A stretch of DNA of 64,000 nucleotides, taken from positions 310,001 to 374,000 of the forward strand of contig NZ_JAUOQR010000002.1 in NCBI RefSeq assembly GCF_030547185.1. Reading direction: 5' to 3'. The DNA is from Neptuniibacter sp. 1_MG-2023 (lineage in GTDB: Bacteria > Pseudomonadota > Gammaproteobacteria > Pseudomonadales > Balneatricaceae). A program made the position numbers and the translations under genes. Within the stretch, counting starts at the first letter, position 1, and each line of letters starts with the position of its first letter. Positions 28,141 to 37,292 of this stretch are shown piece by piece. Under the pieces are notes generated by a model. The model had not been told where the DNA came from and ran no database searches. It saw only the letters and a program-made list of their open reading frames with translations.

Positions 28141-31082
28141 TGAGTACTCAGTTCTCTTTTCATGGTGGTGTGCATCCTCCTGAAAATAAGCAACGTAGCA
28201 CCGGACTAGCGATTCAAACGGCCCCGATTCCTGCTGAGCTTATCGTTCCGCTGTCACAACATATAGGTGCGCCATCCGAGGTTGTTGTTGCTGTCGGTGA
28301 TTCTGTCCTAAAAGGGCAAGTGATTGCTGAAGCGGTTGGGCGTATCAGTGTTAATGTCCATGCGCCAAGTTCAGGTAAAGTTATAGCCATTGAAAAACGG
28401 CCTGTTCCGCATATTTCAGGAATGCAGGCTCCCTGCATTGTGATTGAAACGGATGGGAAGGATCAGTGGGGCGATCATCAAGGTTTAGATGATTATACGG
28501 CTATATCTAAGCAGGCGCTGATTGACTTTATTCGGCATCATGGCATAAGCGGTATGGGCGGTGCAGGCTTTCCTACTGATGTGAAACTACACCTGGGTGA
28601 TGATCATATAGTTAATACACTTGTGCTTAATGCCATGGAGTGTGAACCTTATATCACCGCTGATGATATGTTGCTGCGAGAGCATGCCGACAATGTAATT
28701 AAAGGTATTGAGATTATTGCTCATCTTCTAAACCCTCATCATGTGATGATTGGTATTGAAGATAATAAACCTCAAGCTATTCGCGCATTAGAGTTAGCGG
28801 CTAAAAATACCTCTTTGAATCTGGATATTATAGTTGTTCCTACTATCTATCCATCAGGTGGTGAAAAACAACTGATTAAACTGCTGACGGGTATTGAAGT
28901 ACCTAGTGGCCGCATTCCTGCTGATGTAGGTATTGTTTGTCAAAATGTTGGTACTGCAGCAGCGATCTATGAGGCGGTGTATGAAGGTATGCCGTTGATC
29001 TCTCGTATTGTGACGCTAACAGGAGAAGCCTTAGCCCATCCACACAATATGAGAGCGTTAATTGGCACACCTTTGAAAACACTGCTGGACGCTGCGGGAG
29101 TGAATAAGCAAGCGCTGTATCGGATGGTTATTGGTGGGCCAATGATGGGGTTCACTGTAGATGATCAGTCTATACCCATGATTAAAACAACTAACTGTAT
29201 TATCGCTGCCACTTATGCTGAGATGCCGCCAGCACCGCCAGCTAATCCATGTATCCGATGTGGTATGTGCGAACAGGTTTGCCCCGCTGAGTTATTGCCG
29301 CAGCAGCTCTATTGGTTTGCTAAAGGGAAAGAGTTTGAAAAAGCGAAGCATCACAATCTGTTTGATTGTATTGAATGCGGCGCTTGCTCTTATGTTTGCC
29401 CCAGTAATCTACCTTTGGTGCAATATTATCGTTTTGCAAAAGCTGAGATTCGTGAAGAGGAGTCTGAGCAGCGGAAAGCTGATCATGCAAGACAGCGCTT
29501 TGAGGCAAGGCAAGCCCGTCTAGAGCAAGAGAAGATAGAAAAAGAACTGCGCAGAAAGCAGCGAGCAGAAGATGCGGCTAAAGCCCAAGCAGTGAAAAAA
29601 GATAAAGCTGAGCTGCATTCAGAATCTGAACAGACGGTTTCAGCCGAGCCTGATCTTAAAACATTAAAAACGGCTGCAGCTGTTTCTCGAACTAAATTAA
29701 AGAAAGCGCAAAAAGCTTTACAAAATGCCGAAGAAAAAGGGCTTGAAGGTCAAGATAAGCTCAAAGTTACAGTGACTGAGCTAGAAGCAAAAGCGCAAGC
29801 CGCTCAGGAAGCTTATGATCAAGCGTTGAATGCCCCAGCCGTTTCCGAACCAGTAGTAGATATCAAACAGCTTAAGACCAATGCAGCGGTCGCACGGACA
29901 AAGTTAAAGCAAGCGGAAAAAGCGCTCGCGAAAGCTGAGGAAAGTGGTGAAGGTGATTTAGCTGATCTTAAAGCTAAACTAGTCGAGCAGAAAGCTAAAA
30001 CTGAAACGGCTCAAGCGGCTTATGATGCAGCTGAATCAGGTGGCCAGTCGCCGGCTCAGGATAGTGCTAAGCTCGATGAGCTTAAAGCTGAAATGGAAGC
30101 TGCATTAGGTAAAGTTGAAAAAGCACGTAAAGCTCTTGATGTTGCCATTGCTGGAAGTAGCCCCGCTGTTGAAAAAATGAAGTTAGGGGTCGAAAAACTT
30201 CAGTCTAAATATGAAGCTTGTAAAGCGGAGTATGAGAAAGAGACGTCTCAAAATAGCTCAGTTACCATCAAGCCACTTTCTGCAGAACAGATTGCAGCGT
30301 TGAAAGTTGATGCGGAGGCATTACAGGCCAAAGTAGCTAAAGCTCAAACAGCCTTAGATCAAGCAGTAGCATCTTCTAGTCCAGCGGCAGACAAAATGAA
30401 AGCTGGAGTGGAAAAACTACAAGCTAAGTATGAAGAAGCTCAAGCCTGTTATGAACAAGCGCTAGCTCCTTCTACTGAGAGTAATACTTCCCAGTTAGAC
30501 GAGCTAAAGGCAGAGATAGAAACACTCTCCACTAAAGTCGAGAAGGCTAAAAGTGCATTAGTTAATGCACAGGCGTCAAATAGTCCTGCAGCAGAAAAAA
30601 TGCAGGCAGGTGTTGAAAAGCTTCAGTCAAAGTTGGATCAGTTAACGCAGGCGTTTGTACAGGCTGGTGGTGTGCCTGTTGAGCTGGAACCTATTGATCC
30701 TAAAGTGTTAAAACAGCAAGTCTCTATTATGAGAACTAAACTGAAGAAAGCACAAACTGCTTTAGATGAAGCGGAAGATGATAATCAGTCTGAACTTAAA
30801 GCTGAAGTAGAGCGTCTTACTCTTGCGCATGAAGAGGCGAAAGTTAAGTTGGATGAATATGAGAAGATCCAGCTCGATAAAGCCGCTGCAGAAGGGGTTG
30901 ATCTCAAACAGTTGAAAGTCGATGCCGCTATGGCGCGAGCAGCGGTGACTAAAGCTGAAAGAGCCGCAGAGAAAGCGCGAGAAGAACAAACGGATGATCT
31001 GACAGATATAGAGCAGCAGTTAATCGTTGCACAACAGAAATCTGAACAATTGAACCAGACACTAAGTCGTTTTACTGATTGA
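28140..31082 (+). CDS. rnfC: Rnf complex subunit C with a very long repeat-rich C-terminal tail
   Basis: Flavin/NADH-binding peripheral subunit. The N-terminal 440 residues are typical: a glycine-rich GISGMGGAGFPTDVKL and two [4Fe-4S] motifs at C371-C381 and C410-C420 (CIRCGMCEQVCP and CIECGACSYVCP). The total is 980 residues; E. coli RsxC is 740. The extra length is a tail from about residue 440, highly charged, Ala/Lys/Glu-rich and probably coiled coil. It contains about seven repeats of 65-75 residues from residue 505. Their role is unknown to me. The stop lies 14 bases before rnfD. Confidence 0.95.
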   Translation: MSTQFSFHGGVHPPENKQRSTGLAIQTAPIPAELIVPLSQHIGAPSEVVVAVGDSVLKGQVIAEAVGRISVNVHAPSSGKVIAIEKRPVPHISGMQAPCIVIETDGKDQWGDHQGLDDYTAISKQALIDFIRHHGISGMGGAGFPTDVKLHLGDDHIVNTLVLNAMECEPYITADDMLLREHADNVIKGIEIIAHLLNPHHVMIGIEDNKPQAIRALELAAKNTSLNLDIIVVPTIYPSGGEKQLIKLLTGIEVPSGRIPADVGIVCQNVGTAAAIYEAVYEGMPLISRIVTLTGEALAHPHNMRALIGTPLKTLLDAAGVNKQALYRMVIGGPMMGFTVDDQSIPMIKTTNCIIAATYAEMPPAPPANPCIRCGMCEQVCPAELLPQQLYWFAKGKEFEKAKHHNLFDCIECGACSYVCPSNLPLVQYYRFAKAEIREEESEQRKADHARQRFEARQARLEQEKIEKELRRKQRAEDAAKAQAVKKDKAELHSESEQTVSAEPDLKTLKTAAAVSRTKLKKAQKALQNAEEKGLEGQDKLKVTVTELEAKAQAAQEAYDQALNAPAVSEPVVDIKQLKTNAAVARTKLKQAEKALAKAEESGEGDLADLKAKLVEQKAKTETAQAAYDAAESGGQSPAQDSAKLDELKAEMEAALGKVEKARKALDVAIAGSSPAVEKMKLGVEKLQSKYEACKAEYEKETSQNSSVTIKPLSAEQIAALKVDAEALQAKVAKAQTALDQAVASSSPAADKMKAGVEKLQAKYEEAQACYEQALAPSTESNTSQLDELKAEIETLSTKVEKAKSALVNAQASNSPAAEKMQAGVEKLQSKLDQLTQAFVQAGGVPVELEPIDPKVLKQQVSIMRTKLKKAQTALDEAEDDNQSELKAEVERLTLAHEEAKVKLDEYEKIQLDKAAAEGVDLKQLKVDAAMARAAVTKAERAAEKAREEQTDDLTDIEQQLIVAQQKSEQLNQTLSRFTD
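29652..31079 (+). repeat. Tandem coding repeats in the RnfC tail
   Basis: About seven degenerate units of 65-75 codons. Two types are seen. Units 1, 2, 6 and 7 begin near AVSRTKLKKAQKAL or a similar RTKLK-type stretch. Units 3, 4 and 5 share SSPA(A/V)EKMKAGVEKLQ. The whole is Lys/Ala/Glu-rich and predicted to be helical. Confidence 0.75.
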
Positions 31083-31096
31083 GGAAGATTTAACCA

Positions 31097-32158
31097 ATGG
31101 CGCTGATACGTACCAGCTCACCTCATCTTCATAAAGCTGTTAACGCTACAGATGTGATGCGTTTAGTTGTGCTTGCTACTTTGCCAGGCTTGGCCGCAAT
31201 GACCTTCTTTTTTGGCTGGGGTACCTTAATTAACGTCATTTGGGCTTGTTTGTTAGCGGTCGTATTTGAAGCTATTGTGGTTAAAATGCGTAAGCGCCCA
31301 TTGGGTTTCTATCTTAAAGATTACAGTGCTGTAGTCACTGCGTTATTGCTAGGACTTGCTTTACCTCCTTTCCTGCCGTGGTGGGTGACGATGGTCGGGG
31401 TGTTTGTTGCTATTGTGATTGCTAAGCATTTGTATGGAGGGTTAGGGCAAAACCCTTTTAACCCCGCTATGGTTGCTTATGCGCTATTACTTATTTCCTT
31501 TCCTGTCTCTATGACAAGCTGGACTATGCCATTTTTGATGGTTGAGGATGGTCAAAGCTGGCATGTTATGGGATTTGTTGACACGTTTAAGCTTATCTTC
31601 TCAGGTATCGAACCCGCCATGATCGATAGTTATTCAGGGGCAACGCCTTTGGATGCCATGCGTCATCGAGGTGGACAAACTACAGAAGAGGTATGGGCGA
31701 ATGCGCCTGTGTTAGCGCAAGGTATGGGCGCTTGGCATGCGGTTAGTGCGGCTTACTTTATGGGTGGGGTATTTTTGATATACCGTAAAGTATTAACGAT
31801 TCATACACCTTTAGCTATTCTTGCGACCTTAGGGCTTATAGCAGCAGTATTTTATGCTATCGATCCCTATCAATTTGCTGATCCATTTTTTCACCTTACC
31901 GCAGGCGCAACAATGCTGGGGGCTTTCTTTATTGCCACTGATCCTGTGACATCCGCTACAAGTAACAAAGGTAAGGTTGTCTATGGTATAGGCATAGGTC
32001 TTTTGATTTTTGTTATTCGTGATTGGGGAGGCTATCCAGATGCGGTTGCTTTTGCCGTATTGTTGATGAACCTTTCAGCGCCATTTATTGATCAATACAC
32101 TCAGCCTCGTTCTTATGGGCATGCAAAAGCTAAACGTGGCATGAAAGGAGGTGCCTAA
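31097..32158 (+). CDS. rnfD: Rnf complex subunit D
   Basis: A 353-residue integral membrane subunit homologous to NqrB. It carries the covalent FMN motif SGATPLDAM, with FMN expected on T183. The conserved LYGGLGQNPFNPAMVAYA and GAFFIATDPVTSA are seen. It overlaps rnfG by one base (TAATG). Confidence 0.95.
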   Translation: MALIRTSSPHLHKAVNATDVMRLVVLATLPGLAAMTFFFGWGTLINVIWACLLAVVFEAIVVKMRKRPLGFYLKDYSAVVTALLLGLALPPFLPWWVTMVGVFVAIVIAKHLYGGLGQNPFNPAMVAYALLLISFPVSMTSWTMPFLMVEDGQSWHVMGFVDTFKLIFSGIEPAMIDSYSGATPLDAMRHRGGQTTEEVWANAPVLAQGMGAWHAVSAAYFMGGVFLIYRKVLTIHTPLAILATLGLIAAVFYAIDPYQFADPFFHLTAGATMLGAFFIATDPVTSATSNKGKVVYGIGIGLLIFVIRDWGGYPDAVAFAVLLMNLSAPFIDQYTQPRSYGHAKAKRGMKGGA

Positions 32159-32805
32159 TGCAGATGTTAAGTGCTCTCCGTACTAGCACTATTGCGATTA
32201 GTTTGTTTGCTGTCGTTTGTGCTGCTGTTATAGCAACGACACAAGTAACAACCGTTGACCGTATTGCTCAAAATGAGAGAGAGCAGAAGGCAAAAGCACT
32301 ATATGAAATAGTGCCTCGCTCATCTATAGATAATGATCTACTTGAAGATACTGTTGAAATAGTCGCACCAACTTTGCAGGGCCACTCAGATCCTGTAACT
32401 GTTTATCGAGCGCGTAAAAATGGTGTAGTTACCTCGGTTATTTTACCTTTAGTTGCCCCTGATGGTTATAGTGGAATCATTACGTTGATCGCAGGCATTA
32501 ATGCAGATGGCTCTGTGGCGGGGGTTCGTGTATTAACCCATAAAGAAACACCCGGGTTAGGTGATAAAGTTGATACTAAAAAATCTGATTGGGTGTATAG
32601 CTTTAACGGATTGTCTAAACAAGGTAGCAGTGACTCGCGTTGGGCCGTTAAGAAAGATGGTGGCGAATTTGATCAGTTTACAGGTGCAACGATTACACCG
32701 AGAGCGATTGTTGGCGCGGTATCGCGCGCACTTGATTATTTTGCCGAACACCGCACAGAGTTATTAGATCTAACTGAAGACAAAATTACAGAGGTCGCTC
32801 GCTAA
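32158..32805 (+). CDS. rnfG: Rnf complex subunit G
   Basis: A 215-residue subunit with one N-terminal membrane helix (10-29) and a periplasmic domain. The FMN-attachment site TGATIT places the flavin on T178. [11 protein letters not shown] is conserved. Its stop overlaps the rnfE ATG by one base. Confidence 0.95.
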   Translation: MQMLSALRTSTIAISLFAVVCAAVIATTQVTTVDRIAQNEREQKAKALYEIVPRSSIDNDLLEDTVEIVAPTLQGHSDPVTVYRARKNGVVTSVILPLVAPDGYSGIITLIAGINADGSVAGVRVLTHKETPGLGDKVDTKKSDWVYSFNGLSKQGSSDSRWAVKKDGGEFDQFTGATITPRAIVGAVSRALDYFAEHRTELLDLTEDKITEVAR

Positions 32806-33506
32806 TGGCTACTGATTATAGAAAAATCACTCATGATGGATTGTGGGGCAATAACCCTGCACTGGTTCAGTTACTTGGCCTATGTCCGCTTTTAGCTGTA
32901 ACCGGCTCTGTTGTTAATGCTATAGGTCTAGGGGTAGCAAGTACCTTGGTTTTGATGGGATCTAATCTGACGGTTTCTGCTTTCCGTAAATTTGTCCCGG
33001 ATTCTGTTCGCTTGCCTATTTTTGTGATGATAATTGCTTCGTTTGTAACGGCGATTGAATTACTAATGAAGGCCTTTACTTATGAGCTCTATCTTATCTT
33101 AGGGATTTTTATTCCCCTGATTGTGACTAACTGCGCAATTATGGGGCGTGCGGATGCTTTTGCTTGTAAAAATCCAGTTAAGGCCTCACTGCTTGATGGC
33201 TTAATGATGGGGTTGGGGTTTACCGCAGTATTAGTACTACTGGGTGCAATGAGGGAAGCATTAGGCTTAGGAATGATTTTTAGTGACATGCATCTTCTTT
33301 TTGGCCCTATAGCTGAAAATTGGAAAATAATTTTAGTTGAAGACTATCCCGGTTTTCTTTTTGCTATTTTACCGCCCGGTGCTTTTGTTGGTATGGGGCT
33401 GATTATAGCGCTAAAAAATATTATCGATGCGCGTATACAAGCACGTAAAGCTGAACGGGAAACTGGTCCAAGCCCGCGCCGTGAGCGAGTGCGTGTGACT
33501 GGATAA
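32805..33506 (+). CDS. rnfE: Rnf complex subunit E
   Basis: A 233-residue six-helix subunit paired with RnfA, with conserved cysteines in [12 protein letters not shown] and [10 protein letters not shown]. The C-terminus ends in a basic stretch ([16 protein letters not shown]). It is the last rnf gene; an interval of 129 bases separates it from the receiver-CheC gene. Confidence 0.95.
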   Translation: MATDYRKITHDGLWGNNPALVQLLGLCPLLAVTGSVVNAIGLGVASTLVLMGSNLTVSAFRKFVPDSVRLPIFVMIIASFVTAIELLMKAFTYELYLILGIFIPLIVTNCAIMGRADAFACKNPVKASLLDGLMMGLGFTAVLVLLGAMREALGLGMIFSDMHLLFGPIAENWKIILVEDYPGFLFAILPPGAFVGMGLIIALKNIIDARIQARKAERETGPSPRRERVRVTG

Positions 33507-33635
33507 TGTAATAAGTTATATATGCTATAATGATTGAGCGTTCAGTAATTATACGTAGAGTTAATTGTGTTCTTTTAGGCTATCCTTTAGGCTTACCTAC
33601 TAAAGCATTTTCTTAAGTTGTATCTAAGGTGTAAT

Positions 33636-34616
33636 GTGAGCCAGCCTGTTCCGGTTGTAATTTGTGATGATTCGAGCTTAGCACGTAAGCAAATGGCTTC
33701 TGTCCTGAGTGAATGGAATGTTGAGGTGACGTTTGCTGAACATGGTTTGGCAGGGCTTGAAGCTGTTCGGGCAGGAAAAGGCGATATTCTATTTCTTGAT
33801 TTAACTATGCCGCTTATGGATGGTTATCAGGTTTTAGAACGCATCCGTAAAGATGACTTACCCACCATGGTTATCGTTATTTCTGGTGATGTCCAATCAG
33901 AAGCCAGAGAGCGTGTACTGGCATTGGGTGCCCTTGAATTCATCAGTAAGCCAACAACCCCAGAGAAGATTGCTGAAGTTTTAAATCGTTTTGGGCTTCT
34001 GACTGAGTTAGAGCAGACCGCTGAGACCTCCTCTGAAGAACCGTCTGAGATCGGACTACCTGAATATTATAAAGAGATAGCCAATATAGCGATGGGGCAA
34101 GCCGGAGAGATGCTTGCTAGGCTACTGAATACATTCGTCCATCTTCCAATTCCCGTTGTAGCTATGGTTGACCCGCAAAGCTTACAGAGCAGGCTTGTCA
34201 CTGCTCAAGATAATGAGTATGAGCTGATTAGCCAAGGTTTTATCGGTGGCGGCGTTGCAGGAGAGGCGTTTTTATTAATTGAAAAAAGTAATTTTGATAA
34301 AGTTGCTACACTTATGGATCTCCAAGATTCAGGGACGTTCCGAACGTCTGAGCTTCTTATGTCATTATCAAATGCCTTGATCGGTGCTTTCCTAACCAGT
34401 TTTGCAAAGCAGCTCGATATTGAATTTAGTAAAGCAACTCCTTATATCCTACGTGACTTTCTTGGGTTCGATGAGCAAGCAGAGAATTGGGATGAAAGCT
34501 TGATGATCACAATCGATTATCAGATGGATGAGCATGATACCCGCTGTGAGCTTATGTTAGTGTTTACACAGGACTCACTCGTTAAACTACAAACTATAGC
34601 GAGTTACTTCTCATGA
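33636..34616 (+). CDS. Response regulator with CheC/CheX-like phosphatase domain
   Basis: A 326-residue protein. Residues 1-120 are a receiver with the acidic pair D11-D12, phospho-acceptor D55 in FLDLTMPLMDG, and the conserved Lys in FISKP. Residues about 145-326 resemble CheC/CheX, with EIANIAMGQAGEMLARLL and a second copy-like stretch SELLMSLSNALIGAFL. CheC-family proteins dephosphorylate receivers, so this may control its own or a partner's phosphorylation. The start chosen is GTG 33636 with TAAGG upstream; a TTG six codons earlier is less likely. It overlaps the next gene by four bases (ATGA). Confidence 0.85.
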   Translation: MSQPVPVVICDDSSLARKQMASVLSEWNVEVTFAEHGLAGLEAVRAGKGDILFLDLTMPLMDGYQVLERIRKDDLPTMVIVISGDVQSEARERVLALGALEFISKPTTPEKIAEVLNRFGLLTELEQTAETSSEEPSEIGLPEYYKEIANIAMGQAGEMLARLLNTFVHLPIPVVAMVDPQSLQSRLVTAQDNEYELISQGFIGGGVAGEAFLLIEKSNFDKVATLMDLQDSGTFRTSELLMSLSNALIGAFLTSFAKQLDIEFSKATPYILRDFLGFDEQAENWDESLMITIDYQMDEHDTRCELMLVFTQDSLVKLQTIASYFS

Positions 34617-35575
34617 ATGGGACCGCCTTAAATGAGATTGACGATCTGCACTGGACTTTAGGTTTAATCCAGAATTTGGAGGTAGGTTTAGTTGTTATTG
34701 ATCGTCAAGCCTGCATTAAATTGTGGAATGGCTTTATGGCAAACCATTCAGGTATCCCAGCTCAAAATGTTGCAGGTGAAAACCTTTTTAAAAGGTTTCC
34801 AGAATTGCCAGCGAATTGGTTAAATCAGAAACTCGAGTCAGTTTTTTTATTAAGAAATCCCGCTTATATTTCGTGGGAGCAGCGTCCTTATCTTTTTCAT
34901 TTTAAGAATAACCGTCCTATTACAGGTTATTCTAAATTTATGTATCAAAATATTACCTTGATTCCGCTAACCTCTCCAACAGGCGATGTTGATCATATAG
35001 GTATTTTGATCTACGACGTAACAGATACCGCAACAGGGCAAATTGCATTAGAAGACGCTAACAAAAAGCTGAAAAAATTAAGCCGCGAAGACCGGCTAAC
35101 CGGTTTATATAACCGTGGGTACTGGGAAGAGTGTTTAAACCAAGAGTATGCGCGTTATAGCCGAACAGAGTCTGTGAGCTCACTCGTTATGTTTGATATT
35201 GATCACTTTAAGAAAGTGAATGATACCTATGGCCATCAGGCGGGTGATGAGGTTATTCGCGTAATATCTCAGGCCTTACAGGCGCAGGCACGTAAGACTG
35301 ATATTGCCGGACGTTATGGTGGTGAGGAATTTGGGGCTATCCTCACTGGTACTAACGGTATCAATGCGATGATCTTTGCTGAAAGGTTACGTGAAAATGT
35401 TGCGTCACTCTGCGTGCAATATGGTGAGCATCAGATTAACTGCTCTATTAGTTTAGGTGTGTCTGAAATTGATCTAGAAGTTCAGAGTGCTACTGCTTGG
35501 TTAGAGCAAGCAGATAAGGCCTTATATAAATCCAAACAAAATGGACGCAATAAGGTTACCCTTTTTGACTCATAA
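34613..35575 (+). CDS. PAS-domain diguanylate cyclase
   Basis: A 320-residue protein with a PAS sensor (about 15-140, starting LGLIQNLEVGLVVIDRQ) and a GGDEF domain (about 155-318). The active site is YGGEEFGAI, a functional GGEEF form. An RxxD inhibitory I-site (RKTD) lies five residues before it, so product feedback is likely. It should make c-di-GMP from GTP. The gene overlaps the receiver-CheC gene by four bases, so the two are co-translated and the pair probably forms one signalling unit. It is soluble, with no membrane helix seen. Confidence 0.92.
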   Translation: MNGTALNEIDDLHWTLGLIQNLEVGLVVIDRQACIKLWNGFMANHSGIPAQNVAGENLFKRFPELPANWLNQKLESVFLLRNPAYISWEQRPYLFHFKNNRPITGYSKFMYQNITLIPLTSPTGDVDHIGILIYDVTDTATGQIALEDANKKLKKLSREDRLTGLYNRGYWEECLNQEYARYSRTESVSSLVMFDIDHFKKVNDTYGHQAGDEVIRVISQALQAQARKTDIAGRYGGEEFGAILTGTNGINAMIFAERLRENVASLCVQYGEHQINCSISLGVSEIDLEVQSATAWLEQADKALYKSKQNGRNKVTLFDS

Positions 35576-35600
35576 AATTTTTAATGCCTAATTACAAATA

Positions 35601-36236
35601 ATGAACCAACAAAAGCGATACGAAATATTTTCTCGTTGGCGAGACGAGAATCCTCATCCCACCACTGAGCTAGAGTATAGCTCCCCTTTTGAGTTGCTGA
35701 TTGCTGTTATTTTGTCTGCCCAATCCACCGATGTTGGGGTCAATAAAGCGACTCGAAAGTTGTATCCCGTTGCCAATACTCCCGAAGCAATCTATGCCTT
35801 AGGTGTTGATGGCTTAAAGGAATATATAAAAACCATTGGCTTATTTAATACCAAAGCTGAAAATGTAATCAAAACCTGCAAAATGCTGGTGGAGCTACAT
35901 GATTCAGTTGTACCTGATACGCGTGAAGCCTTAGAAGCCTTGCCAGGTGTGGGGCGTAAAACCGCCAATGTCGTTTTAAATACTGCTTTTGGGCAGCCTG
36001 CGATGGCTGTTGATACGCATATCTTCCGAGTATCTAACCGCACTAAAATTGCACCGGGAAAAAATGTTAATGAAGTTGAGCAGAAGCTTATGCGTTTTAT
36101 TCCTAAGGAGTTCCTGATTGATGCCCACCATTGGCTAATTCTTCATGGCCGTTATATTTGTGTGGCTAGAAAACCCAAATGCGGTGCCTGCCTTATTGAA
36201 GACCTCTGTGAGTATAAAGATAAAACCGATATCTAA
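35601..36236 (+). CDS. nth: Endonuclease III
   Basis: DNA glycosylase/AP lyase for oxidised pyrimidines. The 211 residues contain the helix-hairpin-helix LPGVGRKTANVVLN (catalytic Lys), the catalytic Asp in AVDTHIFRVSNR, and the [4Fe-4S] spacing C-x6-C-x2-C-x5-C at the C-terminus (CVARKPKCGACLIEDLC). In many gammaproteobacteria nth follows rnfE directly; here two signalling genes intervene. Confidence 0.97.
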   Translation: MNQQKRYEIFSRWRDENPHPTTELEYSSPFELLIAVILSAQSTDVGVNKATRKLYPVANTPEAIYALGVDGLKEYIKTIGLFNTKAENVIKTCKMLVELHDSVVPDTREALEALPGVGRKTANVVLNTAFGQPAMAVDTHIFRVSNRTKIAPGKNVNEVEQKLMRFIPKEFLIDAHHWLILHGRYICVARKPKCGACLIEDLCEYKDKTDI

Positions 36237-36381
36237 GTCGGTATTTATTTTCAATAGATTTTCACCTTTAGCTCCGTACTCGTTTCTGTTTAGCTAACTC
36301 ACTATTTAGTTGTTATAACCTCTTGATTTCATGGGAATGTAATAGTGCAGCTAAGTGGGTGTTAAAGTTACTCAGTTTATC

Positions 36382-36390
36382 TGTGCATAA
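36382..36390 (-). promoter_or_regulatory. DnaA-type box
   Basis: TGTGCATAA is the reverse complement of TTATGCACA, which fits TTWTNCACA. Confidence 0.35.
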
Positions 36391-36538
36391 GTTGTTGGAT
36401 AAGTTTTGGGTAGATTGCTGGAAGCCTTGTTTTATAAGGCATTGAGCTTTTTGGTGTTTATCTGATCTTTTTAGAAAGTTTATTTTAATCAATAGGTTAT
36501 AGTTTTTGTTGTTTAAATATAAAAGATGGCTTAGATTT

Positions 36539-36547
36539 TTATCCACA
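36539..36547 (+). promoter_or_regulatory. DnaA-type box
   Basis: TTATCCACA, a perfect consensus, lies in an AT-rich, gene-free stretch. Confidence 0.35.
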
Positions 36548-36927
36548 CTATGTAGCTATTATATATAGGTGTGGACTTAATTTTTTATCTTGACTTTTTT
36601 AACCCTAGAAAACGCGGCCTTTTTAAGGAAAGTATGTCCTTACATTCCTTTTTAAAATATTTATATGCTTAGAAATTTAAATAAGGTTTTTATCTAGATA
36701 TCTAAGCTATTTCGGTAGCTCATCAGGTCATTTCAGGGAGCGTTGTTATAAAGCAGGGATCAGTATTGTCTAGTGTGGGTTGTGCGGCTTTTGACTCAAA
36801 GCCTTTACACAAATTGTGTCGGTTTATTTTCTGTTATCCTAAGGTTAGTTACTGTTAGAGAGATGATCGATAGCATCAATTTTCATGTAAAATCCTACGA
36901 AACTTTAATGCGATGATTAGATAATAA

Positions 36928-37194
36928 ATGGTTAAGGATACAGGCCTGAGTCGTTGGTATGTCTATATAGTGAAATGTGTTGATGGCACATTATATACAG
37001 GAGTAACAACTGATATAGAGCGCCGCTTACGTCAGCATAATGGTGATTTAGTGGGAGGGGCTAAATACACACGAGTGCGCCGACCGGTTCAGATGGTATG
37101 GCGTGAAGAGCAACCCGATCAATCATCAGCCTGTCAACGTGAAGCGGCGATCAAAAAGTTATCTAGGGCTGAAAAGCTGCGCCTTGTAGATTGA
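36928..37194 (+). CDS. GIY-YIG nuclease superfamily protein (UPF0213/YhbQ type)
   Basis: An 88-residue single GIY-YIG domain: WYVYIVKCVDGTLYTGVTTD (the YVY...YTG form of GIY-YIG), the arginine in RRLRQHN, the conserved AKYTRVRRP, and a glutamate in QREAAIKKL. This fits the YhbQ/UPF0213 group of small nucleases. The substrate is unknown. It is a single gene. Confidence 0.88.
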   Translation: MVKDTGLSRWYVYIVKCVDGTLYTGVTTDIERRLRQHNGDLVGGAKYTRVRRPVQMVWREEQPDQSSACQREAAIKKLSRAEKLRLVD

Positions 37195-37292
37195 TCGTTC
37201 GAGTTTTCCTCTTAGTTTATATGTGCTAAACCATAATTTTGCTCAGTCTCTCTAGTATGTTTGTTAACTCTTCGCCTAGTGGTAAGGCCTAA

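Larger units (their letters stand above)
36237..36927. other. 691-base gene-free region with DnaA-type boxes
   Basis: No gene is supported. It is very AT-rich, with several T-runs. It holds DnaA-like boxes at 36382-36390 and 36539-36547, and an inverted repeat TCCACAC/GTGTGGA (36542-36548 with 36569-36575) followed by a T-run. The right end must hold the promoter of the GIY-YIG gene. Confidence 0.55.

Noticed and set aside
36313-36546. A 77-codon minus-strand open frame in the gap after nth
   Set aside because: Low complexity, Asn/Leu/Lys-rich from AT-rich DNA, no ribosome site and no domain.
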